64,000 nucleotides of DNA from contig JAUIMM010000121.1 of assembly GCA_031769625.1 (NCBI GenBank), positions 13,450,001 through 13,514,000 of the forward strand, read 5' to 3'. The stretch comes from Taudactylus pleione (Eukaryota > Chordata > Amphibia > Anura > Myobatrachidae). Below are positions 1 to 11,280 of this stretch, in pieces. The translations under genes and the position numbers were made by a program. The first letter of the stretch is position 1; every line of letters starts with the position of its first letter. The notes under the pieces were generated by a model. The model did not search any database. It worked only from the letters and a program-made list of their open reading frames with translations, and had not been told where the DNA came from.

Positions 1-180
1 TAAGAGAGAAAGGGAGCACTCGTGTCTGGTACCATTTGCAATAAATAGAGGCTTCTCAATAATGAGGTTACACAGATATGCAGCATTTTAGGAGAAAAGC
101 CTAAAGTTAAAACTGGGATAAATAATGAAGAATTGAAGATCATATTTGCAGGACTTTGCTTTTGTAAAAATATATCATGC
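1..180. other. Left flank, nothing recognised
   Basis: AT-rich sequence without a convincing reading frame or repeat. It ends at the 8-bp target duplication of the hAT element that follows. Confidence 0.6.
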
Positions 181-983
181 GTTATGTATAGGGGTGTGCA
201 CCGGCCACTTTTCGTGTTTTGTGTTTTGGTTTTGGATCTGGATCTTTCTTCGTGTTTTGGATCTGGATTGGTTTTGCCAAAACCACCCTTCCGTGTTTTG
301 GGTTCTGGGTTTTGTGTTTTGGATCTGTATTTTTTTTTAAAAAAGCATAAAAACAGCTAAAATCACAGAATTTGTAGGTTTTTCTGCTCCTATGCTATTA
401 TTAACCTCAATAACCTTAATTTCCACTAATTTCCAGTCTATTCTGAACACCTCACACCTCACAATAGTGTTTTTATGTCCAAAAGGTTGCACCGAGGTAG
501 CTGGATGACTATGCTAAGCGACACGAGTGGGCGGCACAAACACGTGACCCATCTAGGCGTGAAACTGCAGTGGCAGACAGGATGGCAGTTTGAAAAACTA
601 GGCCCCAAACTGTACATAATGCAAAGAAAAAAAAGAGGTGCAAGATGGAATTGTCCTTGGGCCCTCCCACCCACCCTTATGTTGTATAAACAGGACATGC
701 ACACTTTAACAAACCAATCATTTCAGCGCCAGGGTCTGCCACACAACTGTGGCTGAAATGATTGCTTCGTTTGGGCCCCCACAAAACAAGCTGGCAATTA
801 ATCTGTCCCTGCACAAACTGGCTCTACGGAGGCAAGATGTCATCCTCATCCTCCTCATCCACCGATTCCTCACCCTCTTCAGTGTGTACATCCTCATCCT
901 CACAGAGTATTAATTTGTCCCCGCTGGAACCACAGGTCCCTCTGTACGTTCTGGAGGCTGGTCTCCCTGGAAGAGTTGATAAT

Positions 984-1280
984 TCATTTTATGAACATCA
1001 TCTTCTCCATATTTTGTGGAAGCAACCTCCTACGCCTTTCGCAGACAAGGTTCCCGGCTGCACTAAACACTCTTTCGGAGTACACACTGGAGGGGGGGCA
1101 ACTCAGGTAAAATAGAGCCAGTTTGTACAGGGACCTCCAAATTGCTTCTTTTTCCTGCCAGTACAGGTACGGACTGTCTGACATGCCTACTTGGATGCTG
1201 TCACCGATGTAATCCTTTAACAGACAGACGCACGCTTGTCGCTGCTGCTTTGAGGATGCAAGTGCGGCTACAGCCCACAC
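984..1280 (-). pseudogene. hAT transposase C-terminal dimerisation domain fragment
   Basis: A 98-residue open stretch carries the hAT C-terminal (hATC) dimerisation signature: a YLSCPPSSV segment followed by SERVFSAAGN and an E-R-R-x-R-L motif near residues 60-88. In the family this helix-rich region mediates dimerisation and completes the RNase-H-like catalytic fold. The upstream part of the same frame runs into the first 140-bp tandem unit, so the repeat was built from transposase coding sequence. The catalytic middle of the protein is missing. Confidence in the domain is high; there is no reason to think it is expressed. Confidence 0.88.
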
Positions 1281-1690
1281 AATTCACAAAGACAGAAAAA
1301 AAAAAAAAGAATATTTTTATTGTTTGTGGAGCGCACTTTGAGGGTTACACCACCCTTTAACAGACAGACGCACGCTTGTCGCTGCTGCTTTGAGGATGCA
1401 AGTGCGGCTACAGCCCACACAATTCACAAAGACAGAAAAAAGAAGAAGAATATTTTTATTGTTTGTGTAGTACACTTTGAGGGTGTCACCACCCTTTAAC
1501 AGACAGACACACGCTTGTCGCTGCTGCTTTAAGGATGCAGGTGCGGCTACAGCCTACACATTTCACAAAGACAGAAAAAAAAAGAACAATATTTTAATTG
1601 TTTGTGTAGCACACTTTGAGGGTGTCACCACCCTTTAACAGACAGACGCACGCTTGTCGCTGCTGCTTTGAGGATGCAGGTGGAATCTAG
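1215..1690. repeat. Minisatellite in hAT, ~140-bp unit x 3.4
   Basis: The phrase CTTTAACAGACAGAC begins units at 1215, 1355, 1494 and 1633, a period of 139-140 bp. Units contain CGCTTGTCGCTGCTGCTTT and an A-rich block of variable length. Three full copies and one partial copy are present. The first unit overlaps hAT transposase coding sequence. Confidence 0.93.
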
Positions 1691-2010
1691 ACGGGATTTG
1701 GAACCGGTGACACACTACCTCCATCAATTGTCTGAATCCCACTGCACTAATGGTGGATACCGGATGCACGTCTAACACCAACATAGCAGTCAAGGCCTCA
1801 GTTATACGTTTTACTTACAGGATGACTGCTGTCGTACTTCATCCTTATCGCTAGGGACTGTTGGAGGGTCAATTGTTTAGTAAAAGTAGTGATGTTCCTA
1901 CTTCCTCTCTGGGATGATGAACAACTCCCAGCAGCAGCAATAGCACTAGGAGGAAGTGGTTCTTGATCTTTCCCTATTTTATTTTTATCGGAGAAAGTTT
2001 GGTCCTCCAT
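1690..2010 (-). pseudogene. hAT transposase N-terminal linker fragment
   Basis: Minus-strand translation gives a Ser- and Gln-rich linker (TLQQSLAIRMKYDS around 1810-1850), then a frame holding VSTISAVGFRQLM and an IPSR motif (about 1690-1790). This matches the region between the BED zinc finger and the catalytic core of BED-type hAT transposases, where a D-x-x-P-x-S ... GF-x-x-L-x ... PSR pattern is usual. At least one frame change separates the two parts. No BED finger is visible upstream. Confidence 0.65.
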
Positions 2011-2112
2011 TTATGTTATATTGATATATACGTGCGGCTAAAGCGCACACAAACACAGAAAATATTTTTTTATTTTTGCTGGAGAGTAGTGCACTTTGTG
2101 GGTTACACCACC

Positions 2113-2752
2113 CTTTAAGAAATGAGCCAGCCGGTTCTTTACTTATGGGACACAGGCGCACGCTTGGCGCAGATCCTTTGTTGATGCACGTGCAGCCACA
2201 GTGCACACAAGTCACAAACACAGAAAATATATATTTTTTTGGTTTGGAGTGTACTTTGGGGGTTACAGCACCCTTTAACGGTCAAGCCAGCCGGCCCTTT
2301 ACTTATGACACAGGCGCACGCTTGGCACTACTTTGTTGATGCACGTGCGGCTACTGCGCACACAATTCACAAACACAGAAAATAATTTTTTTTTTGGTTT
2401 GGACTGGAGTGTACTTTGGGGGTTACTGCACCCTTTAACGGTCAAGCCAGCCGGCCCTTTACTTATGACACAGGCGCACGCTTGGCACTACTTTGTTGAT
2501 GCACGTGCGGCTACTGCGCACACAATTCACATACACAGAAAATATATATTTTTTTGGTTTGGACTGGAGTGTACTTTGGGGGTTACAGCACCCTTTAACG
2601 GTCAAGCCAGCCGGCCCTTTACTTATGACACAGGCGCACGCTTGGCACTACTTTGTTGATGCACGTGCGGCTACTGCGCACACAATTCACAAACACACAA
2701 AAAATATTTTTTTAGCACTTGGGGGGAGCACCCCTGATGGACAGAGCACCCC
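2113..2752. repeat. Minisatellite in hAT, 160-bp unit x 4
   Basis: CTTTAA anchors recur at 2113, 2273, 2433 and 2593, exactly 160 bp apart. The core reads GGTCAAGCCAGCCGGCCC in three units, with the first diverged. It shares motifs (GATGCACGTGCGGCTAC, CACAAACACAGAAAA) with the 140-bp array, so both derive from one ancestral segment. Confidence 0.93.
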
Positions 2753-2892
2753 CTGGACAACACTACAGCACCCCTTTAGGACTGGGACACTGCACAGGAC
2801 TTTGGAGTGGACACAGCCCCTATGGAGAACTGACTGCACAACACAGTCCAGCCAGCCCCTATGGCCTTTGAAGTAGTGGACACAGCCCCTAT

Positions 2893-2979
2893 TAACAACA
2901 GCAGCACAGCACAACACAGCACAGCACAGCACAGCACAACACTACTCTGCACTACACTACACTACATTACACTACACAG
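2893..2979. repeat. CA-rich simple repeat (CAGCACA / CACTACA)
   Basis: Runs of CAGCACAGCACA pass into CTACACTACACTACA inside the hAT element. It is low complexity. Confidence 0.85.
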
Positions 2980-3230
2980 CCCAGCCAGCCCTAACTCCCA
3001 CCCTCCCTCTTCACTGTCCACAGCCGAGTGAGAAAATGGCGCCGACGCGGGTACCTTATATAGGATCCAAAACCCGCGAGACTCGGAAGGCGGGATGATG
3101 ATGTTTTGCCTCGATTTCAGATCCGAGTCAGGCGGGAAAAGTCGAGCCTGACTCGGATCGGCCTCGGATCGGGGGGGCTCGGGGGGGTTCGGATTTCAGA
3201 AATCCGAACCCGCTCACCCCTAGTTATGTA

Positions 3231-4525
3231 TGTTTGTAATATATAAATTAAACAATATTAACGAGCAACCTAACACTGTATAAATGCATGGACTTCCGAA
3301 GTGCTCTAAATGGACAGCTCACCGTTATGCTATAATTAGCCCATCCATGGCTTGCGGTCCAATGGGCATCTGTCTCTTTGAACATGATCATTATACACTT
3401 TTATTGGTACATTAGAGTTCTAATCATAGGGAAGGTCTATAAAGAATTGGACTGCCAGCATGCAGTTGCCACCACAGGTAGCAGAATGGCTAAGCATACC
3501 CCAGCCACAAAATTACAACCATGACAAGGAAAAGATGTGAGCGTGAACTAATAACAGAAGAAAGACTTTCCATTTGTGCTCAGACTGGTCAGTATAGAGT
3601 TGGTGCAGGATGTACATCCCGAAGCAACATCTGACATGAAACTGAAACTCCCCCATCAACATTACTGCTGTTCCTCTAAATTATGTATGAATGGATGAAA
3701 GGTGATCACAGCAGGGAACTTTATGGTAGACTTTTAGAAACGTGGTGACTCTAGAGACCCATGAGAGGAGACAAGAAGGAGGTATTTTGACCTCTGCAGC
3801 AACACTTCTCTGGATACAACACATGTTAAAGGCTACTCTTTGTCCCATGGGGAGATTCTCATAGATGACAATCAGAGATAAGTTATGGCCATCTTTATAA
3901 CTGACCTGTAACTCTTACAGGGCACTTTTAAACCTCTAGCTCTTAGTAAACTCTAAGGTAGATTATATTGAGAAAACAAGGACAAAGCAGAATATGATAA
4001 TTGCAGGTAAGGTTACGTTAGATAAAAATAGAATAAGAGGACACAAATCATGTTTACTGATTTTCCTGACAATTTTTGGAAATGTAACCACAATTATTTG
4101 GCTAAAATCATTGGATTGCATTTGCTTACTGTACCTCCCAATAGTCCTGATTATAGCAGAAGTGACTCTCCCTCCACATGGGAGAGAAGTGTGTATTGTT
4201 TGGGCCCATCAGTAGTGAGACTTATTTTCTCCTCATATCTTAAAGAAGGTATAGATGGGTGATGGAAATACCAGATAGGAGGAAGTTGCAGAATATGAGC
4301 AGGAGTGGGGGGGTGGGGGGGGGGGTGACAAAAGAGTTGTGGCTTTAGACCCAGAGTGTTACTGACAGCAAGGGAAATTTGAGGGGATTTAGTTTAGTTC
4401 ATGGTTCTGATGTGGTTGCACTGCTGATATTAATGCAGATTGAGTGATTGTTAGCCATTAAACATGCGTGTAAGTCTCACTGCACACGTGCAGAGATTGA
4501 ATTGCGATTATGCTCACACAGATGA
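3231..4525. other. Unclassified sequence with G tract
   Basis: No coding signature or terminal repeat was recognised in this 1.3 kb. A guanine-rich run (about 4300-4327, GTGGGGGGGTGGGGGG) is the only notable low-complexity feature. The longest open frames are under 75 residues and resemble nothing I know. Confidence 0.5.
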
Positions 4526-4820
4526 TTCACTCACAAAGTGAGTGACAGGTAGTCAGCGTTTTGGGGGAGGGGTTGTTAGAAACACACAGGCGCTCCTCTG
4601 CTATTACTGTTAATATGTATAAAGAATCTGGCATTTTTGTTACTGTCGTTATCGGCAGATTGACCAGCATGTTCAGGCGATGATAGGTGTCAAATAAAAA
4701 TCGCTGGGCGTTTTCAACATTTTCATGCCCGATTTGTAAACGATTAATGAACAATTGAACGATAACAATATCATTATCGCTCAATCGCTCATTTTAATCG
4801 GCTAGTGGATACCTGCCTTA
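4526..4820. mobile_element. Degenerate MITE with CCACTAGCCGAT end
   Basis: The right part (4640-4820) resembles the element at about 54966-55258: both hold CGGCAGATTG followed by GCATGTTC, a block of alternating CGATTAATGA-like motifs, and an end reading roughly TAGTGGATA. The left end is not clear. A non-autonomous DNA transposon is inferred; the superfamily is undetermined. Confidence 0.5.
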
Positions 4821-4847
4821 AACTGACAGAATATAATGTCAAAAATC

Positions 4848-5126
4848 TAGGGCCGTAGCTAGGGTAGTGCGGCCGGTGCCATCGCACAGGGCACCACAGG
4901 TCAGGGGGCGCTGTTTGGGCCTGTAAAATTTCTGTTTACTATCATTCTTGCTTGTTGCATTCCTTGTTATTTCATCCCCAGCATCTCCTGGCCTCTCCTG
5001 TCTCTTACTGGTCCTTCCCCATGAAGCCATGGCCCTTTTTTGGGTGCATTATGTCCCTTTGAAAAATGAGGGGGGCGCCAATGCTCTTTCTGGCACAGGG
5101 CACCAAAAAGTCTAGTTACGGCTCTG
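4848..5126. mobile_element. hAT-type MITE, 279 bp
   Basis: Terminal inverted repeats pair TAGGGCCGTAGCTAG on the left with the complement of CTAGTTACGGCTCTG on the right. A perfect 8-bp duplication CAAAAATC flanks it (4840-4847 and 5127-5134). It has no coding capacity. The interior holds two related CACAGGGCACCA blocks (about 4885 and 5095) that lie as a direct repeat. Confidence 0.88.
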
Positions 5127-5303
5127 CAAAAATCAAACAAATAAATATAATACATCAAAATCTAGTCAAGTCGTCAATTCACAACATACCCAAAATAAAC
5201 AAACATAAAAGATGTAATAAGAGAAATAATAGGGGAAGGGGGGGAAGACAGGAAGACGAAGGGGGGAGGGGAGAGTCCACCAGTATCTCAATTGAGTTCC
5301 AGT

Positions 5304-6336
5304 TTAAGACAGTTGTCTATATAAATACCAGTTGGTTGTCTTAAATAGCTTGAATATGGGCGCTTGCTTTTGTGAATCCAACTTGTCAATAAAGAAACTC
5401 CACTTTTTATCAAATTTAATGACTCCCTTCTCAATATCAGGAAAAGTCGCTCGCCTGTCGTGATACAATAATTGCAAAAGCCAACGTTTAACAGAGCTTA
5501 AAAAATGAGGGGTTTTCACCATCCAGTTTTGCATAATGAGCTTTTTCGCCACCGTTACAGGGGGGGCAATATCTTCTTATGAGGACCTAGAGACCAATTG
5601 TCAAAATTAGAGCACAACAAGGCCAATGTGTCTGCACGTAATTGCAGAGAGAACAGGTCATTTATGAAGAACATTACTTTGCCCCAAAATTTACAGATTT
5701 TCCTACATTCCCATATGTTATGAAAAATAGTAGCAGAAGTAAAATGACACTTGGGGCATTGGCCTTTTCCTCAACAACCATATGTCTCCTCTGGGCCTGC
5801 GAAATATAGATACGGTGTAAAATATTCACATGGGTCTCTTGTATGGAAGCAGAGGAAAGGTATCGGAACGTGGAATAATAATATTTAATAAGAGGTTCCT
5901 ACAAGGAGGGGATTAAATGCTTCCAGCTGCTTACTGTAGTTGACCAAAAGGAAGGTGTGTAACGTTGTAGCAAAACGGAGGTAAGCCACCTAGTTCTATA
6001 AATCAAAGTAGCAAGTGAAGTGAGTAAAAAGGCGAAGTCGTCTTTGTCATTATCACAGGTTAAAGGAGAAGGGAGAGAGCGTGCAGTGTCGGCTTGCAAA
6101 TACATATAAAACTGTCCATTGGGAATGTTATATTTCTCTTTGAGATCCTGAAAGGAAAGCAAGTACCACCTGGGTTGAAAATGTTGTGAATAGCAGTAAT
6201 ACCTTTGGAACGCCATTTCAAAAATGTGGCGTTGTCAAGTCCTTGGGTGAAAAGAGGATTTTCCCAAAACGTGTTGAATCTGGAGCTACGGGGGTTACGG
6301 TGTAACTTACGATGAACAGCTAGCCATGAAAATATG
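5304..6336 (-). pseudogene. L1-like ORF2 C-terminal region
   Basis: The minus strand reads, in pieces, the region after the reverse transcriptase of L1-family ORF2. One piece has LSFQDLKEKYNIPNGQFY then YLQ (about 6100-6165), the usual helical motif before the cysteine-rich end. Another has a C-x2-C-x8-H-x4-C cluster (CPKC ... HNIWEC, about 5710-5767) followed by K-x-C-K-F-W. The final open stretch (5304-5552) is a typical C-terminal tail. Frame changes separate the pieces. In L1 this protein primes reverse transcription at nicked DNA; only its non-catalytic end survives here. Confidence 0.75.
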
Positions 6337-6338
6337 TA

Positions 6339-6674
6339 CAGGTTGAGTCTCCCATATCCAAATATTCCGAAATACGGAACATTCCGAAATACATAATATT
6401 TTTAGCATGACTGAGATAATGAAACCTTTGCTTTCTGATGGTTCAATGTACACAAACTTTTTTTGATGCACAAAATTATTGAATATATTGTATAAAATTA
6501 TCTGCAGGCGGTATGTATAAGGTGTATATAAAACATAAATGCATTCTGTGTTTAGATTTGGGTCCCATTCCCAAGATATTTCATTATGATATGCATATAT
6601 TCCAAACTACGCACTATTCCGATATCCAAAATATCCCTGGAACCAAGCATTTTGGATATGGGAGACTCAACCTG
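6339..6674. mobile_element. Tigger/mariner-like MITE, 336 bp, in L1
   Basis: The 24-bp terminal inverted repeats are perfect: CAGGTTGAGTCTCCCATATC opens the element and its complement closes it. A TA dinucleotide duplication lies at 6337-6338 and 6675-6676, as expected for Tc1/mariner-superfamily elements. The CAG start and the TATCCAAA motif resemble Tigger-type MITEs. It interrupts the L1 fragment. Confidence 0.88.
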
Positions 6675-6760
6675 TATCTCTAAAACGTTTGGCTCTCTTT
6701 AACAATAAAATGTTGCAGGGGCAGCTGAGCGATGCTAACCCAGCAGTGTGCAGCATAGAT

Positions 6761-7176
6761 ATTACTCTTCTCGTCCACACAGGGTCCTTCTGCACACATG
6801 ACCTGGGTTACCCAAATGCAGTAGTTTACAGCTAGAAAAAAAAAATCAATGTTTTAATATCAATTTTAAGAGAAAAAATACTTTACTGGATAATACAGAA
6901 TTTATTTCTTAGCACTGAGATAGTGATAGCATTGGAGGAAAGGCAGATAACAGTTAGCGGCACTGACCTTGATAAATGTGCAGAAGATGTCTTCCCGTGC
7001 TTTGCATAGTAGAAGAATGGCAGGAGAGCCCCTGTAATGGCTACTGCTGGCCAGAGCCTGCCCTAGGCATAGGCATTCCAGGCATATGCCTAGGACATCT
7101 GGAATGCCTAAGGGGCATCCCGCAGCTCAGAACTATTAGACGCCGATGCATTGCACCGGGTCCCGCGACAATGAAG
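6761..7176. other. Unclassified, contains GGCATATGCC-type repeats
   Basis: No gene was recognised. A local symmetric segment around 7070-7115 repeats GGCATTCCAGGCATATGCC and its near complement, suggesting a degraded foldback element. Confidence 0.4.
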
Positions 7177-7257
7177 GGCCTGCAGCCGGCAGTACTGGTA
7201 ATGAGTCAGCTGACTCATTATTACAGTACTATGCAGTGCTACAGCTGGCTGCAGGCC
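7177..7257. repeat. Long inverted repeat (hairpin) with perfect 22-bp core
   Basis: GGCCTGCAGCCGGC (7177-7190) mirrors GCTGGCTGCAGGCC (7244-7257) with one mismatch. Inside, TAATGAGTCAGCTGACTCATTA (7199-7220) is a perfect palindrome, extended by AGTACT on both sides. It could be the core of a foldback transposon whose outer ends are not visible. Confidence 0.8.
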
Positions 7258-7751
7258 GTTCAGAAGAAGGAGGCGGTCTGACTCAGCGGAGGAGTAGGGG
7301 GCCCTTCTCTTCTTATTCTCTTATCCTCGCTTTACCTGACCAGGCTGTCACTAGACTGCCTGAGTCTCCGCCCCCTCCTTTCTATTCTAAATGCACACTC
7401 CTTTCCCTGCCTGAGAACCCGCCCCCTAACCTCAGGTCCCTGCCACTTCCTCTCCAATCCAGTCTTGCCCTCTGTTACTTGTCCCTCCTCTCCTTTAATG
7501 TGCCATGGAGCCCAGCCCCAACAGGGACCACACATCCTTTTCCAGGACAGGTAGGTGCCAGTGTCATCTAGGGGGGTGGTATCTGTATGCAAAAGGGGAG
7601 AGGTGTATTTGTTTTTTTTTCTGGAAGGGGGGGTGGGTTGGAGTGTGTTTTACTGTCTGTGGTGGGTTGATGTATTAATGTAGTGTGTGTGTGTGGGGGG
7701 GTGTATTCATTTTATGTGTGTGAGAGGTGTGTTTATATTATCTGTTATGTT

Positions 7752-8482
7752 ATATGTCGTTCAATGATCACTGTTCTCTGCATTATATGTCGCTCACTGC
7801 ATTATATGGCACTCATTGTAACGCTCTCTGCATTATTCGGCGCTCACTGCGACACTTTCTATTTTATATGGCGATCACTGTGACGCTCTGCATTATAAGG
7901 CGCCTCTGCTCTATATGGTGCTTTCTGCGACGCACTGTGCTTCATATGGTGCCTCTGTATTATATGGCGCTCACTACGATACACTCTGCTTCATATAGTG
8001 CCTCTGTATTATATGGTGCTCACTACGAAGAGCTCTGAATTACACGGCGTTCACTGCGATGCTCTGTGCATTATATGGTGCCTCTGTATTATATGGCACT
8101 CACTAAGATGCACTCTGCTTTATATGGTGCCTCTGTATTATATGGCACGCACTACGATGCACTCTGCTTTATATGGTGCCTCTGTATTATATGGCTCTCA
8201 CTACGAAGAGCTCTGAATTACACGGCACTCACTGCGATGCTCTCTGTATTATATGGTGCCTCTGTATTATATGGTGCTCACTATGAGGCACTCTGAATTA
8301 CATGACGCTCACTGTGACGCTCTCTAAATTATATGGCACTCACTGTGATGCACTGCATTATAAGGTGCTCACTGCAACACACTCTGCGTTATATGGTGCC
8401 TCTGTATTATATGGCGCTCACTACAACACACTCTGAATTACATGGCGCTCACTGTGACGCTCTCTGCATTATATGGCGCTAC
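7752..8482 (+). repeat. Minisatellite, TTATATGGCGCTCACT family
   Basis: About 25 degenerate units of roughly 29-31 bp (consensus CTCTGCATTATATGGCGCTCACTGTGACG). In the middle they organise into a 49-bp higher-order period: GCCTCTGTATTATATGG recurs at 7951 and 8000, then at 8080, 8129 and 8178. The long open frames across it are a by-product of the period and are not genes. Confidence 0.9.
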
Positions 8483-8801
8483 TGATACCACGTGCTGTGA
8501 AGCTACGCCCCTTCCCCACGCATCCACGCCCATTTTTCAGCCGCCCTTCTACTGTGCGCGCAGATATGCTCTTGCTTGCTATTTGCACATGGGCCCACCA
8601 CTCTTTAGTTCCCCCACTGGGCGGCGGCAAGTAAAATGGCCATGGGAGGGCATGATGCACATGCCCAACAGAAGCCACTCCTCACGACTCAGCCTCTATC
8701 AGCGGCTCAGCTCCCACCAAGTCCAGCAGGGACGGTCCAGGAGCTGGAAAAACAAGCAGGGGTGGCCGCGACTGCCTCCCTGGCCCTGAAGAGAGTGAGT
8801 C
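8483..8801. other. No feature recognised
   Basis: Moderately GC-rich sequence with no conserved protein signature and no visible terminal repeats. Confidence 0.4.
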
Positions 8802-9092
8802 TAAAGCTGGGTACACACTTAACGATGTGTACCTAACGCGATATCGCTAGCAGCGGGACCCGACTGGGGTCCCAGCATCGCAAGTGTGTGAGCGATGGAG
8901 TGCATTCAGCAGCATGGCCCCCGCTGATGGTATCGCCCGTTGGACCTCCATGCAGGTCCAATGGACGATGCCACTGATGATGCGCGGGAGTATGCATCAT
9001 CAGCGACATAGCGGGTACACAGTGGCCGATATGGACGATATGTTTGATCCGCCGGATCAGACAACTTATCATCTAGTGTGTACCCGGCATAA
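8802..9092. mobile_element. MITE with GGGTACACACT inverted termini
   Basis: Left end TAAAGCTGGGTACACACTT and right end complement TTATGCCGGGTACACACTA share an 11-bp perfect core. The interior is rich in GCGATG/CATCGC inverted motifs. The target duplication is unclear, so the superfamily is not assigned. Confidence 0.72.
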
Positions 9093-9546
9093 GGGCCCCA
9101 TTTATTAAGAAAGCTAAATACCAGGAGCATTTTTTCGCCTAGTATGGCTATGATACAAACCAAAATGCCACTAATGTTTATCAGTACTTACCCCTTTGGT
9201 GATGTACAGCGAAGTCCTCCTCATTGTCCACATCCTCCGCTCAGCTGTTGGCAGTCTATCATTGCGAGCAATGGGCTTATGTGTAATGCGCATGCGCGAC
9301 AGTCTGCCTGGCATGTGCATGGCACTCGGCAGTGCCTTGAAGGCTTTGCTGAAGCTGGAAAGGCAGCGCTGGATCTCCATTGGCGGCAATGAGGTCCGCA
9401 TCGCTCTCACCATCTAAACATGGCAAGAACGATGCTATGACAAAAAACAGTAATCTTAGATTACCGCTGTTTGTTGAATACAGAAAGGATGACATAACCC
9501 CTTTAGCGGGCGCTAAAAGGGTTCTGCATCAAAGATAATGGGGACA
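9093..9546. mobile_element. Candidate MITE with GGGCCCCATTTATT end
   Basis: It abuts the previous MITE. The left end GGGCCCCATTTATTAAG pairs loosely with the complement of the right end (CTTTGATGCAG... ATAATGGGGAC near 9530-9546). The interior contains a GCGCATGCGC palindrome. Boundaries and class are tentative. Confidence 0.4.
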
Positions 9547-9851
9547 ATAGAAAAAAACTAAACTAATCAGAATAAACTGAAAGAATCTGTAGTCCTGACG
9601 CTCATAGGAGATGGTTATTTATAGGTCTGGAATAAGTATGTATAATATTAAAAAATTAAAAAGAAAAAAATTGTATATTTCAATAGGTCTTTAAGTAGTA
9701 AAAATACTTCAACAATGCTGCAGGACTCAGTGTCAGTTGCAAATCTGACACAATGTACCAAAAAAAAGAAGAGACCATGCTATTGTTGCTTAATAAAAAT
9801 TGAACGATTTAAAAAAAACAGGATAAGTATGCTTGAATTGACCAACACAGA
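9547..9851. other. AT-rich spacer, nothing recognised
   Basis: A-rich sequence with homopolymer runs between two MITEs. No gene signal was seen. Confidence 0.5.
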
Positions 9852-10441
9852 GGGCCTGATTCAGAGCTGGACGCTATTTGCGGACGGTCGTTCTGAAAAA
9901 GGGGCCGGATATTTAAATTAAGCGCTCGCTCTTTGCGGTCTGTTGACGCCTCTATGTCTGAACGAGCGAACGAAACATGCGCTCGCTATTTTGAAAAAAA
10001 CGCCCCCTGGCCGCTCGCATCATACGTCATCTCCGCTATTTATTAGATTAATCGAGTACATCGAAAGGCGTATGAAGTGCTTGTGGTTGGATTTTCCTAC
10101 CGCAATCATGCGAACAGTTCAGGCTAAGAAACAACCAAGTGACGTGGTCAATGACGCTGCTTTGTTAATTATGCACACCCTTAAAACGCCTGTTTTGACC
10201 GTTTGGCACGCCTGCATTCAGATCTCCACTCCCTGTTTTCAAGCACCTTCCCCTGTTACCACCCACAAACGCCTCATCCTGTCAATCAAATTAGCAGGCA
10301 CTCGCTATTTTGCGAGCGCTCGATTTCCGACCGCACTGACTGCTTGGCGCATGCGCATTACGACCCATATGCATGCGCAGATGTGCGAACATCGCTCGTA
10401 GCGAACGAGCGGCCGCTTACGAGCGACTCTGAATCAGGCCC
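9852..10441. mobile_element. Harbinger-like MITE, 590 bp
   Basis: Perfect 15-bp terminal inverted repeats GGGCCTGATTCAGAG / CTCTGAATCAGGCCC, with a candidate 3-bp duplication AGA on both sides. Three-base duplications and GG-starting termini fit the PIF/Harbinger superfamily. The interior has CGAACGAGCG and GCGCATGCGC inverted motifs shared with the copy at 33870-34468. It is non-coding. Confidence 0.85.
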
Positions 10442-11280
10442 AGAGTCCTTCTCTGAATCAATTTTTAAATATTTATTCACCAAAAATATCAATTCACAAA
10501 AACATTACTTGACATATGTATATATACATAAAATAATTAGCAACAATGTATCTGCACCTGCTATTCTTCAAAAAAATATAGTAGGTCCAATCTTATATTG
10601 ATCAGAATGAAAAACAGTGTCTTTTTTGCCTAAAATGGCCTTATACTGTATATATAGCACTTACTGTAGATATATTGCACGTGGTCACCGCTGAAAAAAA
10701 GGGAAGAAAAACAAGGAAAGCTGGAAAGGATATGGATTACCCGGCTGAAAATGTCCACTTCTATGACGTAAAGTGTGTATTTAGCACCCAGTATGAACAA
10801 CACTTCAATGAGCTTAATGACAGAAATCGGTTCAGGATGGTACCTCTAGTCGCAAGATCACCTCTCTCCTAGTGGGAGCCCCGTCCGCCATTTCAAACAG
10901 TATTAGTACATCTGTATCAAGATCATACTTGTATAGCGCTGGTTCTCCTCTCTTTCAATAGAAATGCCGTCTGGCCAAAAGTATAGAAAAATCTTCAGGC
11001 TATTAACATCAGTATGGCAATAACAAGAGACAAGGTAATTTATACAGCGAATGCCACCATTCGGATGATACATGTAGTGTGGCGGTTTTGTTTCCCAGCG
11101 GGAGCTTCGTCTAACCACTAACTTGAGCAGGTCTATCGGCTGCTTGTGTTGTTCCGGTAATAGCAGGGTTCACTTGGATGTAACGGGTGTTGCCACTGAC
11201 TCTGTTATCCCAGCTGGAAACTCTTTGCCACTAGTAGTTTGTACCCTCTGTGCTGGATAGTAGAAAGCAGCTGATATTAG
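10442..11280. other. Unclassified, possibly pseudo-LTR remains
   Basis: No open frame with a recognisable product. The position just before a foldback with a hammerhead-like core suggests this may be the outer part of an old Penelope-like or foldback element. Confidence 0.35.

Larger units (their letters stand above)
189..3222 (-). mobile_element. hAT DNA transposon remnant, complete ends
   Basis: The element starts TAGGGGTGTGC and ends GCTCACCCCTA, forming short imperfect terminal inverted repeats. It is flanked by a perfect 8-bp duplication GTTATGTA at 181-188 and 3223-3230, the duplication length of the hAT superfamily. Minus-strand remains of a hAT transposase lie at 984-1280 and about 1690-2010. 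Between and beyond them are two minisatellites (units of about 140 and 160 bp), so the coding region has been replaced by repeats. The 3' part (about 3020-3200) is rich in CGGATC and GACTCGG motifs, a plausible subterminal transposase-binding region. It cannot be autonomous as it stands. Superfamily assignment is firm; the family name is not known to me. Confidence 0.9.
5150..6760 (-). mobile_element. L1-type LINE, 3' fragment
   Basis: A 5'-truncated non-LTR retrotransposon on the minus strand. It contains the end of ORF2 (see the pseudogene) and about 150 bp of 3' untranslated sequence down to about 5150. It is split by a Tigger-like MITE at 6339-6674; the reading frame context continues for about 80 bp beyond that insertion. 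The upstream boundary is uncertain. Confidence 0.7.

Noticed and set aside
3520..3650. Possible transposase start (basic, Arg/Lys-rich short frame)
   Set aside because: The frame ends after about 35 residues and matches no family I can name.
4839..5158. Overlapping 63-residue frames
   Set aside because: They lie in a 279-bp hAT MITE with a perfect target duplication.
7683..8296. Several 66-103-residue open frames on the plus strand
   Set aside because: They run through a minisatellite and translate into repeated YGASVLYG-type phrases, a consequence of the repeat period.
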